Positions 52,217 to 60,864 of a stretch of 64,000 bases of DNA are shown here, piece by piece (position 1 is the stretch's first letter; the number at the start of each line of letters is the position of its first letter). The notes under the pieces are model-generated. The model saw only the letters and a list, made by a program, of their open reading frames with translations. It did not search any database and was not told the origin of the DNA. The DNA comes from JBCBDX01 sp039815825. GTDB taxonomy: Bacteria; Pseudomonadota; Alphaproteobacteria; Rhizobiales; Rhizobiaceae. Where the stretch lies: NCBI GenBank assembly GCA_039815825.1, contig JBCBYO010000001.1, forward strand, positions 124,001 through 188,000, given 5' to 3'. Both the position numbers and the translations under genes were made by a program.

Positions 52217-55012
52217 ATGAAAACCACTGACAGCAAACAAAAACGCTTGGTTGACCCAAAGCAATTGAGCAAGAAACTGGCTCAGATTGCAAAAAGCCAT
52301 TCAGACCCAGCGTCGTCGGAAGCGCGAGCAGAAATTCTTGCCCTCTTAAAAGACACTTTGAGGCAGGGTCGCGACCGGGCGGAGCAGTGGCTTTTGGAGG
52401 ATGGTAAGGGCCTGCGCTGCGCCCAAAGGATTTCCGATCTGCAGGACGCAATCATTCAATGCGTTTACAAATTCGCGCTTGATGATGTTTTTAAGGCAAC
52501 AAACCTCTCAAAGGGTGAGCGACTGACGCTTGTCGCACTTGGAGGCTATGGCCGGGGGACTTTGGCGCCGGGCTCAGACATCGACCTGCTGTTCTTGTTG
52601 CCTTACAAAAAGACACCACTAAGCGAGCAGCTGACCGAGTATATCCTCTATATTCTGTGGGACCTTGGCCAGAAGGTTGGGCACGCAACGCGCTCGGTTG
52701 ATGAATGTATCCGGCTGTCAAAGTCCGACCCTACGATCTGCACATCGATACTCGAAGCCCGCTATTTGACAGGCGACAATGCACTTTTTGAACGGCTTAT
52801 GGAGCGATTTGAACGCGACGTTGTGCAGGGAACAGCTGCACAATATATCCAAGCGAAAATGGACGAACGTGACCAACGCCACATACGAATGGGCGAGGCA
52901 CGTTATGTACTGCAACCTAATGTGAAGGAAGGTAAGGGCGGCCTTCGTGATCTTCACACGCTTTTCTGGATAGCCAAATACACTTATCGACTTCGCAATC
53001 GCGAAGATTTGGTCAAAACCGGACTACTCGAAAAAGACGATCTACGGCTATTCATCAAATCAGAAGAATTTCTCTGGACAGTTAGATGTCACTTACACTT
53101 TGAGACCGGAAAGGCCGAGGAGCGGCTGGCCTTTGATCTTCAACGCGCGCTGGCGCGTCGACTAAACTATCAAAGCCACAACAATCTTCAGGACGTAGAG
53201 CGCTTTATGAAGCACTATTTCCTGGTTACCAAAGATGTCGGGGATCTAACCCGTATTTTCTCAGCCGTGTTGGAAGACCAGGAGATCAAGCAAGCACCGT
53301 CATTGTCAAATCTTTTGGCGGCGCTCCCCTTCACCGGTGGCGGCAAAACCGCGTTGCGTGGGATCAAAGACTTTGTTGCGGACAGGCAGCGTATCAATGT
53401 TGTGGCCGATGATGTTTTCGACAAGGACCCGGTCAATCTCATTCGGATGTTCAACATTGCTGAGCGTTTTGGCCTTGAATACCATCCCCATGCGCTGAAA
53501 TTGGCGCGAGCATCGCTAAAACGTATCGATAAGTCGGTTCGGGAAGATGTGAATGCCAATCGCCTTTTCTTGAGCCTTTTGACATCGCGCAATGACCCGG
53601 AAATCAATTTACGTCGCATGAACGAAGTTGGGGTTTTGGGACGTTTCATCCCAGACTTCAACAAGATCGTGGCGATGATGCAGTTCAACATGTACCATTC
53701 ATACACGGTTGATGAGCATCTTATCCAAACGGTGGGCACGCTTGCGAAAATCGAGTCCGGGGAGTTGGTGGAAGAGCATCCGCTGGCGGCAGAACTCGTG
53801 CCCGACCTTTCTGAGCACGATCGGCAAACACTCTATGTGGCTTTGCTACTGCACGACATTGCCAAAGGTCGACCCCAGGATCATTCTACTGCCGGCGCGG
53901 CCGTAGCCCGGCGCCTATGCCCACGTCTTGGCCTTAACCCGGAACAAGTTGAGATGGTCGCTTGGCTCGTCGAAGTGCACCTGACAATGAGTATGATAGC
54001 GCAAAGCCGGGACTTGTCCGATCGCAAAACGATTGAAGACTTTGTGGCTGTGGTTCAGTCCACACACCGGCTAAAACTGCTGTTGATACTGACCGTGTGT
54101 GACATCCGGGCTGTCGGCCCGGGAGTTTGGAATGGTTGGAAAGGCCAGTTGCTGAGAACGCTCTATTCAGAAACCGAGCTGGCGCTGACCGGCGGCTTTT
54201 CTCCATCCAGCCGCGGCGAACGTGCGCGTGCACTTCGAGAGCAGCTTGTCGCACAGTTGGCGCATTGGCCCGGTGATGAGGCAGTCCGTTATGGCGCGCT
54301 TCACTATGACAACTACCTTTTGTGTGTGCCGATTGAAGATCAATTGCGTCATGCCGAATTTACACGCGACGCGGACCAAGAAGGTGTGCCGCTTGCCACC
54401 ATGGTGCGGACAAATGCTTTTCAGTCGATTACTGAAATCGTCATTTTGGCGCAGGATCACCCACGGCTGCTTTCTGTGGTTGCCGCCGCGTGTTCTGGAT
54501 CAGGGGCAGAGATTGACGGAGCGCAGGTTTTCACGACCTCTGACGGCCGCGCTTTAGATATCATCCGCATTAATCGGGCGTTTAAAGATGATGAGGATGA
54601 ATTGCGGCGCGCGCGCACCATCGGGCAAAACATCGAAGATATGCTTCTGGGCCAACTGGATACACCGACCGTTCTCAGTCGGCCCAATCCGCTTAGAAAA
54701 CTGCCGAAAGCATTTCGCGTTACCCCGAAAGTTACGATCGATAATTCACTTTCCAACCGGTTCACGGTTTTGGAAGTCGAAGGGCTTGATCGACCCGGCT
54801 TGTTATCCGAACTCACAGAAACGATCTCATCGCTGCAGCTTGATATTCGATCCGCGCACGTCACCACTTTCGGTGAGCGCATTATCGACAGCTTCTACGT
54901 CACCGACCTTTTGGGCCAAAAGATCGTCGATCCGAGCCGTCAATCGCGTATTCGCACTGCTTTAACACGCCTAATGGAAGCCCGCACGGACCGGGGCGGC
55001 AGAGCGGCATGA
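52217..55012 (+). CDS. glnD: PII uridylyltransferase/uridylyl-removing enzyme GlnD
   Basis: A 931-residue bifunctional nitrogen sensor. The nucleotidyltransferase site is GGYGRGTLAPGSDIDLLFL with Asp121 and Asp123. The HD domain removing UMP has LYVALLLHDIAKG, and two C-terminal ACT domains (ITEIVILAQDHPRLL and FTVLEVEGLDRPGLL) bind glutamine. It uridylylates PII proteins when glutamine is low. The ATG at 52217 follows the mutS stop by 5 bp, and murJ overlaps its end by 4 bp. With rpoN and ptsN it is the third nitrogen-control gene in this window. Confidence 0.97.
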   Translation: MKTTDSKQKRLVDPKQLSKKLAQIAKSHSDPASSEARAEILALLKDTLRQGRDRAEQWLLEDGKGLRCAQRISDLQDAIIQCVYKFALDDVFKATNLSKGERLTLVALGGYGRGTLAPGSDIDLLFLLPYKKTPLSEQLTEYILYILWDLGQKVGHATRSVDECIRLSKSDPTICTSILEARYLTGDNALFERLMERFERDVVQGTAAQYIQAKMDERDQRHIRMGEARYVLQPNVKEGKGGLRDLHTLFWIAKYTYRLRNREDLVKTGLLEKDDLRLFIKSEEFLWTVRCHLHFETGKAEERLAFDLQRALARRLNYQSHNNLQDVERFMKHYFLVTKDVGDLTRIFSAVLEDQEIKQAPSLSNLLAALPFTGGGKTALRGIKDFVADRQRINVVADDVFDKDPVNLIRMFNIAERFGLEYHPHALKLARASLKRIDKSVREDVNANRLFLSLLTSRNDPEINLRRMNEVGVLGRFIPDFNKIVAMMQFNMYHSYTVDEHLIQTVGTLAKIESGELVEEHPLAAELVPDLSEHDRQTLYVALLLHDIAKGRPQDHSTAGAAVARRLCPRLGLNPEQVEMVAWLVEVHLTMSMIAQSRDLSDRKTIEDFVAVVQSTHRLKLLLILTVCDIRAVGPGVWNGWKGQLLRTLYSETELALTGGFSPSSRGERARALREQLVAQLAHWPGDEAVRYGALHYDNYLLCVPIEDQLRHAEFTRDADQEGVPLATMVRTNAFQSITEIVILAQDHPRLLSVVAAACSGSGAEIDGAQVFTTSDGRALDIIRINRAFKDDEDELRRARTIGQNIEDMLLGQLDTPTVLSRPNPLRKLPKAFRVTPKVTIDNSLSNRFTVLEVEGLDRPGLLSELTETISSLQLDIRSAHVTTFGERIIDSFYVTDLLGQKIVDPSRQSRIRTALTRLMEARTDRGGRAA

Positions 55013-56562
55013 GCCTTTTTGCAAAATTTGCGAGTGTTGGGGCGGCGACATCGGTAAGTCGCGTACTTGGCTTTGTACGTGAAGCGATGATCGCCGCGAT
55101 TTTGGGCGCTGGACCTGTCGCCGACGCCTTCTATGCAGCTTTTCGGTTCCCGAACCTGTTTCGCAGGCTTTTTGCCGAAGGCGCCTTTAACGCCGCTTTT
55201 GTGCCTCTTTTTGCGAAGGAAGTGGAAGGAAACGGACGCGATGAGGCAGCGAAGTTTGCCGGCGATGTTTTATCGTCGCTGCTTTTAGTGTTGCTCGTTA
55301 TTACCGTTGCAGCCATCGCGTTCATGCCGTTTTTGGTTGCTACCATCATCGCACCGGGTTTTACCGACACACCGGAAAAATTCACGCTGACGACACAGCT
55401 CGCACGGATCATGTTTCCTTATCTGGCTGCCATGTCGGTTGTGGCGATGCTGTCGGGCATCTTGAATTCTTTTCGCTCTTACTTCATCGCGGCGATTGCA
55501 CCCGTGGTTTTGAATGTTGTGATGATCACGGCTTTGGCGGCAAGTGCGTGGTGGGCTCTACCAGCCCGTGAAACCGGTATCGCGCTCGCCATCGCTGTCG
55601 TCGTTTCAGGCGTACTACAACTTGCTGTGGTGCTGTATGGGCTTAGAAAGATCGGCTTCCGGTTCCAGCCGCGGCGCCCCAAACTATCGCCGAAGGTCAA
55701 GCGGCTCTTGGCGCTTGCTGCGCCGGCAGCATTGACCGGTGGTATCGTCCAAATCAACATTGTCATCGGCCAAATCATTGCTTCGCAACAGGACAATGCC
55801 ATCTCCTGGTTGAGTTTTGCTGATCGGATTTACCAGCTTCCACTCGGGATCGTTGGCATCGCGATCGGCGTTGTGCTCCTGCCGGAACTGGCTCGTGCGC
55901 TTTCAGCCAACGATACCGAAGAAGCGCGGCAATTGCAGAACAAAAGCCTCGAATTTGGTATGGGCCTGACCATCCCGGCGGCGGTCGCGCTTTATCTTAT
56001 CCCTGCACAAATCGTGGCGGTTCTTTATGAGCGTGGGGCCTTTGTACCGGAAACGACTATTGCCACCGCCGATGCATTGGCAGCCTTTGCAATCGGGTTG
56101 CCCTCGTTCGTATTGATAAAGATCCTCCAACCGGCATTTTTCGCGCGAGAGGACATGAAAACCCCCATGTGGTTTTCGCTCGTATCGCTTGTCGTCAATG
56201 TAGTCGGCAGCTTGACCCTATTCTCCTACATCGGTCACGTGGGCATTGCGCTTGCCACCAGCCTTGCTGGTTGGGCCAATGCCATACTGCTCGCCATCGC
56301 GCTCACCCGGCGCAACGATTTTTCCATCGCTGGCTCGACCGTGCGCCGCCTTTGCATGATTGTTGCGGCCACTGGTATTATGGCAGCATTTTTGTGGGGC
56401 TTTGATCAGTTCACACAGATGAGCTTCAGTGATGGTGGTTTCCTAACAAGGCTTGGCCTGCTTTCCACAGCTGTTGTTTTGGGTGGGGCTATCTATTTCA
56501 TTTCTGCCCTTGCTTTGGGCGGTATCGACAGAGCGCTGCTGCGCAAAGCGTTGCGGCGCTAG
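55009..56562 (+). CDS. murJ: Lipid II flippase MurJ (MviN)
   Basis: A 517-residue MOP-superfamily membrane protein with about 14 predicted helices. The MSLFAKFASVGAATSVSRVLGFVREAMIA start, the FRFPNLFRRLFAEGAFNAAFVPLF motif with its Arg cluster, and the ALYLIPAQIVAVLYERGAF segment are MurJ signatures. It moves lipid II across the inner membrane for peptidoglycan synthesis and is normally essential. ATGA overlap with glnD implies coupling. Confidence 0.96.
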   Translation: MSLFAKFASVGAATSVSRVLGFVREAMIAAILGAGPVADAFYAAFRFPNLFRRLFAEGAFNAAFVPLFAKEVEGNGRDEAAKFAGDVLSSLLLVLLVITVAAIAFMPFLVATIIAPGFTDTPEKFTLTTQLARIMFPYLAAMSVVAMLSGILNSFRSYFIAAIAPVVLNVVMITALAASAWWALPARETGIALAIAVVVSGVLQLAVVLYGLRKIGFRFQPRRPKLSPKVKRLLALAAPAALTGGIVQINIVIGQIIASQQDNAISWLSFADRIYQLPLGIVGIAIGVVLLPELARALSANDTEEARQLQNKSLEFGMGLTIPAAVALYLIPAQIVAVLYERGAFVPETTIATADALAAFAIGLPSFVLIKILQPAFFAREDMKTPMWFSLVSLVVNVVGSLTLFSYIGHVGIALATSLAGWANAILLAIALTRRNDFSIAGSTVRRLCMIVAATGIMAAFLWGFDQFTQMSFSDGGFLTRLGLLSTAVVLGGAIYFISALALGGIDRALLRKALRR

Positions 56563-56631
56563 GGACAAGCGCCTTGAACCGAGACGCTGGCCCTGCCATA
56601 AGCCGCTCGAAACCTCACAGATCGCAATTCC

Positions 56632-57702
56632 ATGTCTGACAATCAATTTCACCCACGGGTCTTTTCTGGCGTCCAACCCACCGGAAACCTAACGCTTGGC
56701 AACTATCTTGGCGCTATAAAAAAGTTTGTAGCGCTGCAGGAAACCCGCGACTGCATTTACTGCGTGGTGGACTTGCATGCCATTACGGTGCCGCAAGATC
56801 CCATGGTCCTGCAGGAAGCGACCCGCGGCGTTGCTGCCGCCTATATCGCCAGCGGCATCGACCCGGAAAAGCACATAGTTTTCAACCAAAGCCGTGTGCG
56901 GGAGCACTCGGAACTGGCGTGGGTTTTCAATTGCGTCGCCCGTATGGGTTGGCTGAACCGGATGACCCAATTTAAAGAAAAAGCCGGCAAAGACCGGGAG
57001 AATGCCTCGGTTGGATTGTTTGCATATCCGACACTGATGGCTGCCGATATTTTGTTGTACCGGGCAACGCATGTGCCGGTTGGCGATGATCAAAAACAGC
57101 ACCTGGAACTGACCCGTGACATCGCGCAAAAGTTCAACAATGACTATTCCCAGCGTATCGGCGAGTTGGACATTGGTGTCGACATGGAAATTGGCCGTGA
57201 GCAAATTACCGGATATTTCCCGCTAACCGAGCCTATCATCGAAGGCCCTGCGACCCGGATCATGAGCTTGCGCGATGGCACGAAGAAAATGTCCAAGTCG
57301 GATCCTTCCGACATGTCACGTATCAATTTGACAGATACATCGGATGATATTGCCAAAAAAATCCGAAAGGCAAAGACCGACCCTGAGCCACTACCTTCAG
57401 ATGTTGAAGGTTTGGCCAACAGGCCCGAGGCTTCCAATCTCGTCGGCATTTATGCGGCGATGGCCGACATGGAAATTGAGGCCGTGATTGCTGATGTCGG
57501 CGGCAAGCCGTTTTCAGAGTTTAAACCGATGCTCGCGGAATTGGCCGTTGAAAAGATCAGCCCGGTCGCAGCGGAGATGCGACGTCTGACGGCAGACCCG
57601 GCATATATCGACAGTATTCTGCGAGACGGTGCCGAGCGCGCGTCCGCAATTGCCGGCAAAACCATGTCACACGTGCGGGAAATTGTGGGCTTGAGCAACT
57701 GA
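56632..57702 (+). CDS. trpS: Tryptophanyl-tRNA synthetase
   Basis: A 356-residue class I synthetase charging tRNA-Trp. The HIGH-equivalent TGNLTLGNYLGA and the KMSKS loop TKKMSKSDPSD are intact, as are the Trp-binding DLHAIT region and GDDQKQHLELTRDIA. Length is near the bacterial standard, with a slightly extended N-terminus before FSGVQPTG. It lies 69 bp after murJ, with its own spacing. Confidence 0.97.
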   Translation: MSDNQFHPRVFSGVQPTGNLTLGNYLGAIKKFVALQETRDCIYCVVDLHAITVPQDPMVLQEATRGVAAAYIASGIDPEKHIVFNQSRVREHSELAWVFNCVARMGWLNRMTQFKEKAGKDRENASVGLFAYPTLMAADILLYRATHVPVGDDQKQHLELTRDIAQKFNNDYSQRIGELDIGVDMEIGREQITGYFPLTEPIIEGPATRIMSLRDGTKKMSKSDPSDMSRINLTDTSDDIAKKIRKAKTDPEPLPSDVEGLANRPEASNLVGIYAAMADMEIEAVIADVGGKPFSEFKPMLAELAVEKISPVAAEMRRLTADPAYIDSILRDGAERASAIAGKTMSHVREIVGLSN

Positions 57703-57757
57703 CCGCTGTTTACAGAGTTGGTTGCAGCAAAAGCACTGACGTGCCAGACAAGTCACT

Positions 57758-58249
57758 ATGGTGAAACAACGGCTTTCGGCCCGCGAAGGGCACCGTAGGA
57801 AATTTCTGGCAATCATTGATGAAACGCCGGAATGTGAACGCGCGGTCGTCTATGCGGCGCGTCGCGCGGAAAGCACGGGCGGTGGTCTTGTGCTGCTCTA
57901 TGTCATTGAGCCAGGTGAATTTCAGCATTGGCTCGGTGTCGAGCAGGTGATGCGCGAAGAGGCGATGGATGAAGCGCGGCGACGTATTGCAAAGTATTCA
58001 CAATTGGCGCGCGACACCATCGACATCACGCCCGAAGAAGTCATTCGTGAAGGCGCGCCGGTGGAAGAGATCCATCAGCTGATTGAAGACGATCAGGAAA
58101 TTGCCATCATGGTGTTGGCAGCAAGTCCGTCCAAAGACGGGCCGGGGCCACTCGTCTCCTCGGTCGCGGGTCGTGGCGCTGCTTTCCCGATTCCCGTCAC
58201 CGTTGTTCCGGCCAACCTTTCCGACGAAGATATTGCGTGTCTCGCTTAG
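57758..58249 (+). CDS. Universal stress protein (UspA family)
   Basis: A 163-residue single-domain Usp. The FLAIIDETPECERAVVYAARRA first strand and helix are typical. The ATP-binding glycine loop normally G-x2-G-x9-G(S/T) appears here only loosely (LAASPSKDGPGPLVSSVAGRGAA), so nucleotide binding is uncertain. It follows trpS by 55 bp and precedes the NifU-type gene, an arrangement shared by rhizobia. No more specific role can be assigned. Confidence 0.9.
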   Translation: MVKQRLSAREGHRRKFLAIIDETPECERAVVYAARRAESTGGGLVLLYVIEPGEFQHWLGVEQVMREEAMDEARRRIAKYSQLARDTIDITPEEVIREGAPVEEIHQLIEDDQEIAIMVLAASPSKDGPGPLVSSVAGRGAAFPIPVTVVPANLSDEDIACLA

Positions 58250-58329
58250 CGGTCTATCGGCTCTATCAGACTTGAAAACTGACGGTGGAGCGCCTAACTT
58301 GGAACTATTCTAATCTTTGAGATTCACAG

Positions 58330-58899
58330 ATGTTCATTCAGACTGAGACAACACCCAATCCGGCCACTTTGAAATTTTTGCCGGGACGAATCGTTATGGA
58401 TATGGGTACAGCCGATTTTCGTGAAATGAGCGAATCGGAAGGCAAATCCCTTCTCGCTACGCGTCTTTTTGGTGTTGATGGCGTTGAAGGTGTCTTCTTT
58501 GGCTATGATTTTGTGACCATCACCAAGAGTGATGCTTTTGATTGGGCGCATTTGAAGCCCGCGATCCTCGCCGGTCTCATGGAGCATTTCACCGCAAATC
58601 TGCCTGTCATGGACACCGCAGATGCCGTTACGACCGATGACGAAGGCGACGAGTTCTTTGACACCAACGACCAAAATATTGTCACAACGATCAAAGAGCT
58701 GATTGAAACGCGCGTACGTCCTGCTGTGGCGCAAGATGGTGGTGATATCACTTTTCGGGGATACAAGGATGGGGTTGTGTTCTTGCGTATGAAGGGTGCT
58801 TGCGCCGGATGCCCCTCGTCTACCGCTACACTCAAACACGGCATTCAGAATTTGCTTCGCCACTTCATCCCAGAAGTGCAGCAGGTTGAAGCCATCTAA
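58330..58899 (+). CDS. NifU-family Fe-S scaffold protein (Nfu, with N-terminal Nfu_N domain)
   Basis: A 189-residue protein in two domains: Nfu_N (TETTPNPATLKFLPG, residues about 3-90) and a C-terminal NifU domain with the cluster-binding pair in MKGACAGCPSSTATLKHGI (Cys-x2-Cys). It carries or transfers 4Fe-4S clusters to recipient enzymes in the cytoplasm; the MiaB radical-SAM enzyme in this window is a plausible class of client. It ends 21 bp before the bidirectional terminator. Confidence 0.94.
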   Translation: MFIQTETTPNPATLKFLPGRIVMDMGTADFREMSESEGKSLLATRLFGVDGVEGVFFGYDFVTITKSDAFDWAHLKPAILAGLMEHFTANLPVMDTADAVTTDDEGDEFFDTNDQNIVTTIKELIETRVRPAVAQDGGDITFRGYKDGVVFLRMKGACAGCPSSTATLKHGIQNLLRHFIPEVQQVEAI

Positions 58900-58919
58900 C
58901 ACGCTGAATTTTGGCCAAT

Positions 58920-58947
58920 AAAAAACCGGGCTTAGGCCCGGTTTTTT
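58920..58947. terminator. Bidirectional intrinsic terminator between nfu and the L,D-transpeptidase gene
   Basis: A GC-rich stem ACCGGGC/GCCCGGT with a four-base TTAG loop is flanked by A6 on the left and T6 on the right. It therefore works in both directions for the convergent genes ending at 58899 and 58970. It is the clearest intrinsic terminator in the window. Confidence 0.9.
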
Positions 58948-58969
58948 GTGTTCGCGGATCTCTTTCAGA

Positions 58970-59599
58970 TCAAGGCTGTTTTAGAACCACAACCTTGGCG
59001 CCGGGCTTTACGCGCTCGTAAAGGTCGACAATATCTTGGTTCATCAAGCGAATGCAGCCGGAAGAAGCTTCGGTGCCGATTGACCACCACTCAGGCGAAC
59101 CATGCAAGCGATAACCTGTGTCGCGGCCACCCCGTGTCAAATAAAGCGCGCGGGCGCCCAGAGGATTCATCAAACCTGGCTTCATGCCGCCACGATATTT
59201 GGCGAGCTCTGGCTGACGCCCAATCATCGCCGCTGGCGGTGTCCATGTTGGCCATTTGCGCTTCCAGCCAACTTTTGCTGTGCCGGACCAGCGGAAACCA
59301 TCGCGTCCTACGCCAATACCGTAACGGATCGCCTTTCCTTCGGGCTCGACGAGGTACAGGAAGCGGTTAGGGGTATCGACGATGATGGTGCCAACACGGT
59401 GTTTTGTCTCGTAGCTGACAATTTGGCGGCGATATTTGCGCGGTACCTTTGAAACCGGGATGCGCGGCAACGTAAACGCGCCATCTGTTTTCCCTGCGTA
59501 TGCGCCGGAAAAGAAAGTTGAATTGGTTGTTGTTGTACAGCCAGCAAGCACCGTTGCAAGCGCGACAACCACAGCCGTTGCGATCATTCTTATTGACAT
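58970..59599 (-). CDS. L,D-transpeptidase (YkuD domain) lipoprotein
   Basis: A 209-residue envelope protein. A signal peptide ends in LAGC with the lipobox Cys near residue 20, followed by a Thr/Ser-rich linker. The YkuD domain holds the catalytic HGSPEWWSIGTEASSGCIRL motif (His and Cys in SSGCIRL), as in ErfK/YbiS family enzymes. These enzymes cross-link peptidoglycan 3-3 or attach outer-membrane proteins to it. It converges on nfu across the terminator. The ATG at 59599 or an internal one at 59587 could be the start. Confidence 0.93.
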   Translation of the reverse strand: MSIRMIATAVVVALATVLAGCTTTTNSTFFSGAYAGKTDGAFTLPRIPVSKVPRKYRRQIVSYETKHRVGTIIVDTPNRFLYLVEPEGKAIRYGIGVGRDGFRWSGTAKVGWKRKWPTWTPPAAMIGRQPELAKYRGGMKPGLMNPLGARALYLTRGGRDTGYRLHGSPEWWSIGTEASSGCIRLMNQDIVDLYERVKPGAKVVVLKQP

Positions 59600-59778
59600 G
59601 TCTCCATCCCGCGTCCGCTTATGTCGAAAATTACGTTTTCTAGCGTTAGGTGATGCGCTGGGTAACTGTCCAGCACGAATGCCACAAAAATGCCATTTTT
59701 ATGATCGGACGCGCAAAACCGTAACCTGGCTACAACAGTTGCGCTTCGAATCGCTCACAAAAAATGCTTTTATGTGTC

Positions 59779-60267
59779 ATGCCATTGGTTTCTGCTGCCC
59801 CAAACACCAACCCTCTCGTCGACGGCCGCCAGTCCGAACGTGCCATGCGCGTGAGGCGGGGCGTCCAAATCTTACTGGCGGATATGGGTTATGCCGTTTT
59901 TCCCGAATTATCATTGGCTAATGGTCGCCGCGCGGACCTGACCGGCCTTAGCAAAGATGGTCGTATTTGGATCATTGAAGTCAAATCGTCAGTGGAAGAC
60001 ATGCGCGCCGACAATAAATGGCAGGATTATTTGGAATTTTGTGATGCGTTTGCGTTTGCATCGCTGCCAGATGTACCACAAGACGTGTTTCCTGCTGATG
60101 TCGGCTTTATTATTGCCGACAGATTTGGGGCCGAGATCACTTCGCCTATGAGCGCGCAAAAAACCCTCAGTCCGGCCCGCCGCAAAGCCATGACACTGCG
60201 TATTGCACGCGCAGCGTCTCAAAGGTTGATGGCCGCGGAGTGGGCTAGCGGCGAAGATATACGCTAA
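59779..60267 (+). CDS. mmcB: MmcB family DNA repair protein
   Basis: A 162-residue protein of the alphaproteobacterial MmcB family, with a PD-(D/E)xK-like core: GRRADLTGLSKDGRIWIIEVKSS carries the Asp and the E-x-K catalytic pattern (IEVKSS). The family was linked to mitomycin C resistance in Caulobacter. The ATG at 59779 (MPLVSAAP) is preferred over an ATG at 59764 because relatives begin MP(I/L)-like and no ribosome-binding site favours either. It converges on regA with only 3 bp between them. Confidence 0.88.
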   Translation: MPLVSAAPNTNPLVDGRQSERAMRVRRGVQILLADMGYAVFPELSLANGRRADLTGLSKDGRIWIIEVKSSVEDMRADNKWQDYLEFCDAFAFASLPDVPQDVFPADVGFIIADRFGAEITSPMSAQKTLSPARRKAMTLRIARAASQRLMAAEWASGEDIR

Positions 60268-60270
60268 AAA

Positions 60271-60846
60271 CTACCGCGGGGCACGTTTGGCCAGGATCCG
60301 CTGGAGCGTGCGGCGATGCATGTTGAGCCTACGTGCGGTCTCTGAGACATTGCGATCGCACATTTCGTACACTCGCTGAATATGCTCCCAACGCACCCGG
60401 TCCGCCGACATGGGGTTATCCGGTGGCGGCGGCGTTTCGTCCGCTGGTACCGTTAGCGCGTTAACAACATCATCTGCATCAGCCGGTTTTGCCAAATAGT
60501 TTGCGGCACCCATTTTTACGGCATTCACTGCGCTGGCGATGTTACCGTAACCCGTTAAAACGATTGCCTTGGCGTCTGGACGTTTTGCTTGCAACGCTTT
60601 GATGACATCAAGCCCGTTGCCATCGCCCAAGCGCATATCGACGACCGCAAAAGCGGGCGGGTTGGCGGCAACCTGCAACAAACCGTCAGCGACAGTTTCC
60701 ACCGTTGTCACTTCAAAGCCCCGCGTCTCCAGTGCGCGGGCCATCCGGCGCAGGAACGGAACGTCATCGTCCAAGAGAAGCATGGTACGGTCATCTCCAA
60801 GATCCGGACCCGCGTCTTGTGTCTTTTGAACTGTATCCAACATCAT
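60271..60846 (-). CDS. regA: Response regulator RegA/ActR of the redox-responsive two-component system
   Basis: A 191-residue two-domain response regulator. The receiver has acidic pocket LLLDDD, phosphoacceptor Asp70 in AVVDMRLGDGNG and the lysine in LAKPADADD. A proline-rich hinge (ETPPPPDNPM) leads to a Fis-type HTH, NVSETARRLNMHRRTLQRIL, that is nearly identical across RegA/ActR/PrrA proteins. It controls respiration, carbon and nitrogen fixation genes in Alphaproteobacteria. It is 18 bp downstream of regB. Confidence 0.96.
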   Translation of the reverse strand: MMLDTVQKTQDAGPDLGDDRTMLLLDDDVPFLRRMARALETRGFEVTTVETVADGLLQVAANPPAFAVVDMRLGDGNGLDVIKALQAKRPDAKAIVLTGYGNIASAVNAVKMGAANYLAKPADADDVVNALTVPADETPPPPDNPMSADRVRWEHIQRVYEMCDRNVSETARRLNMHRRTLQRILAKRAPR

Positions 60847-60864
60847 AAAACCTCTTTGTACCTG

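Noticed and set aside
58324..58902. 192-codon minus-strand frame opposite the nfu gene
   Set aside because: Antisense to a clear NifU-type protein with a CxxC motif; no similarity to anything recognised.
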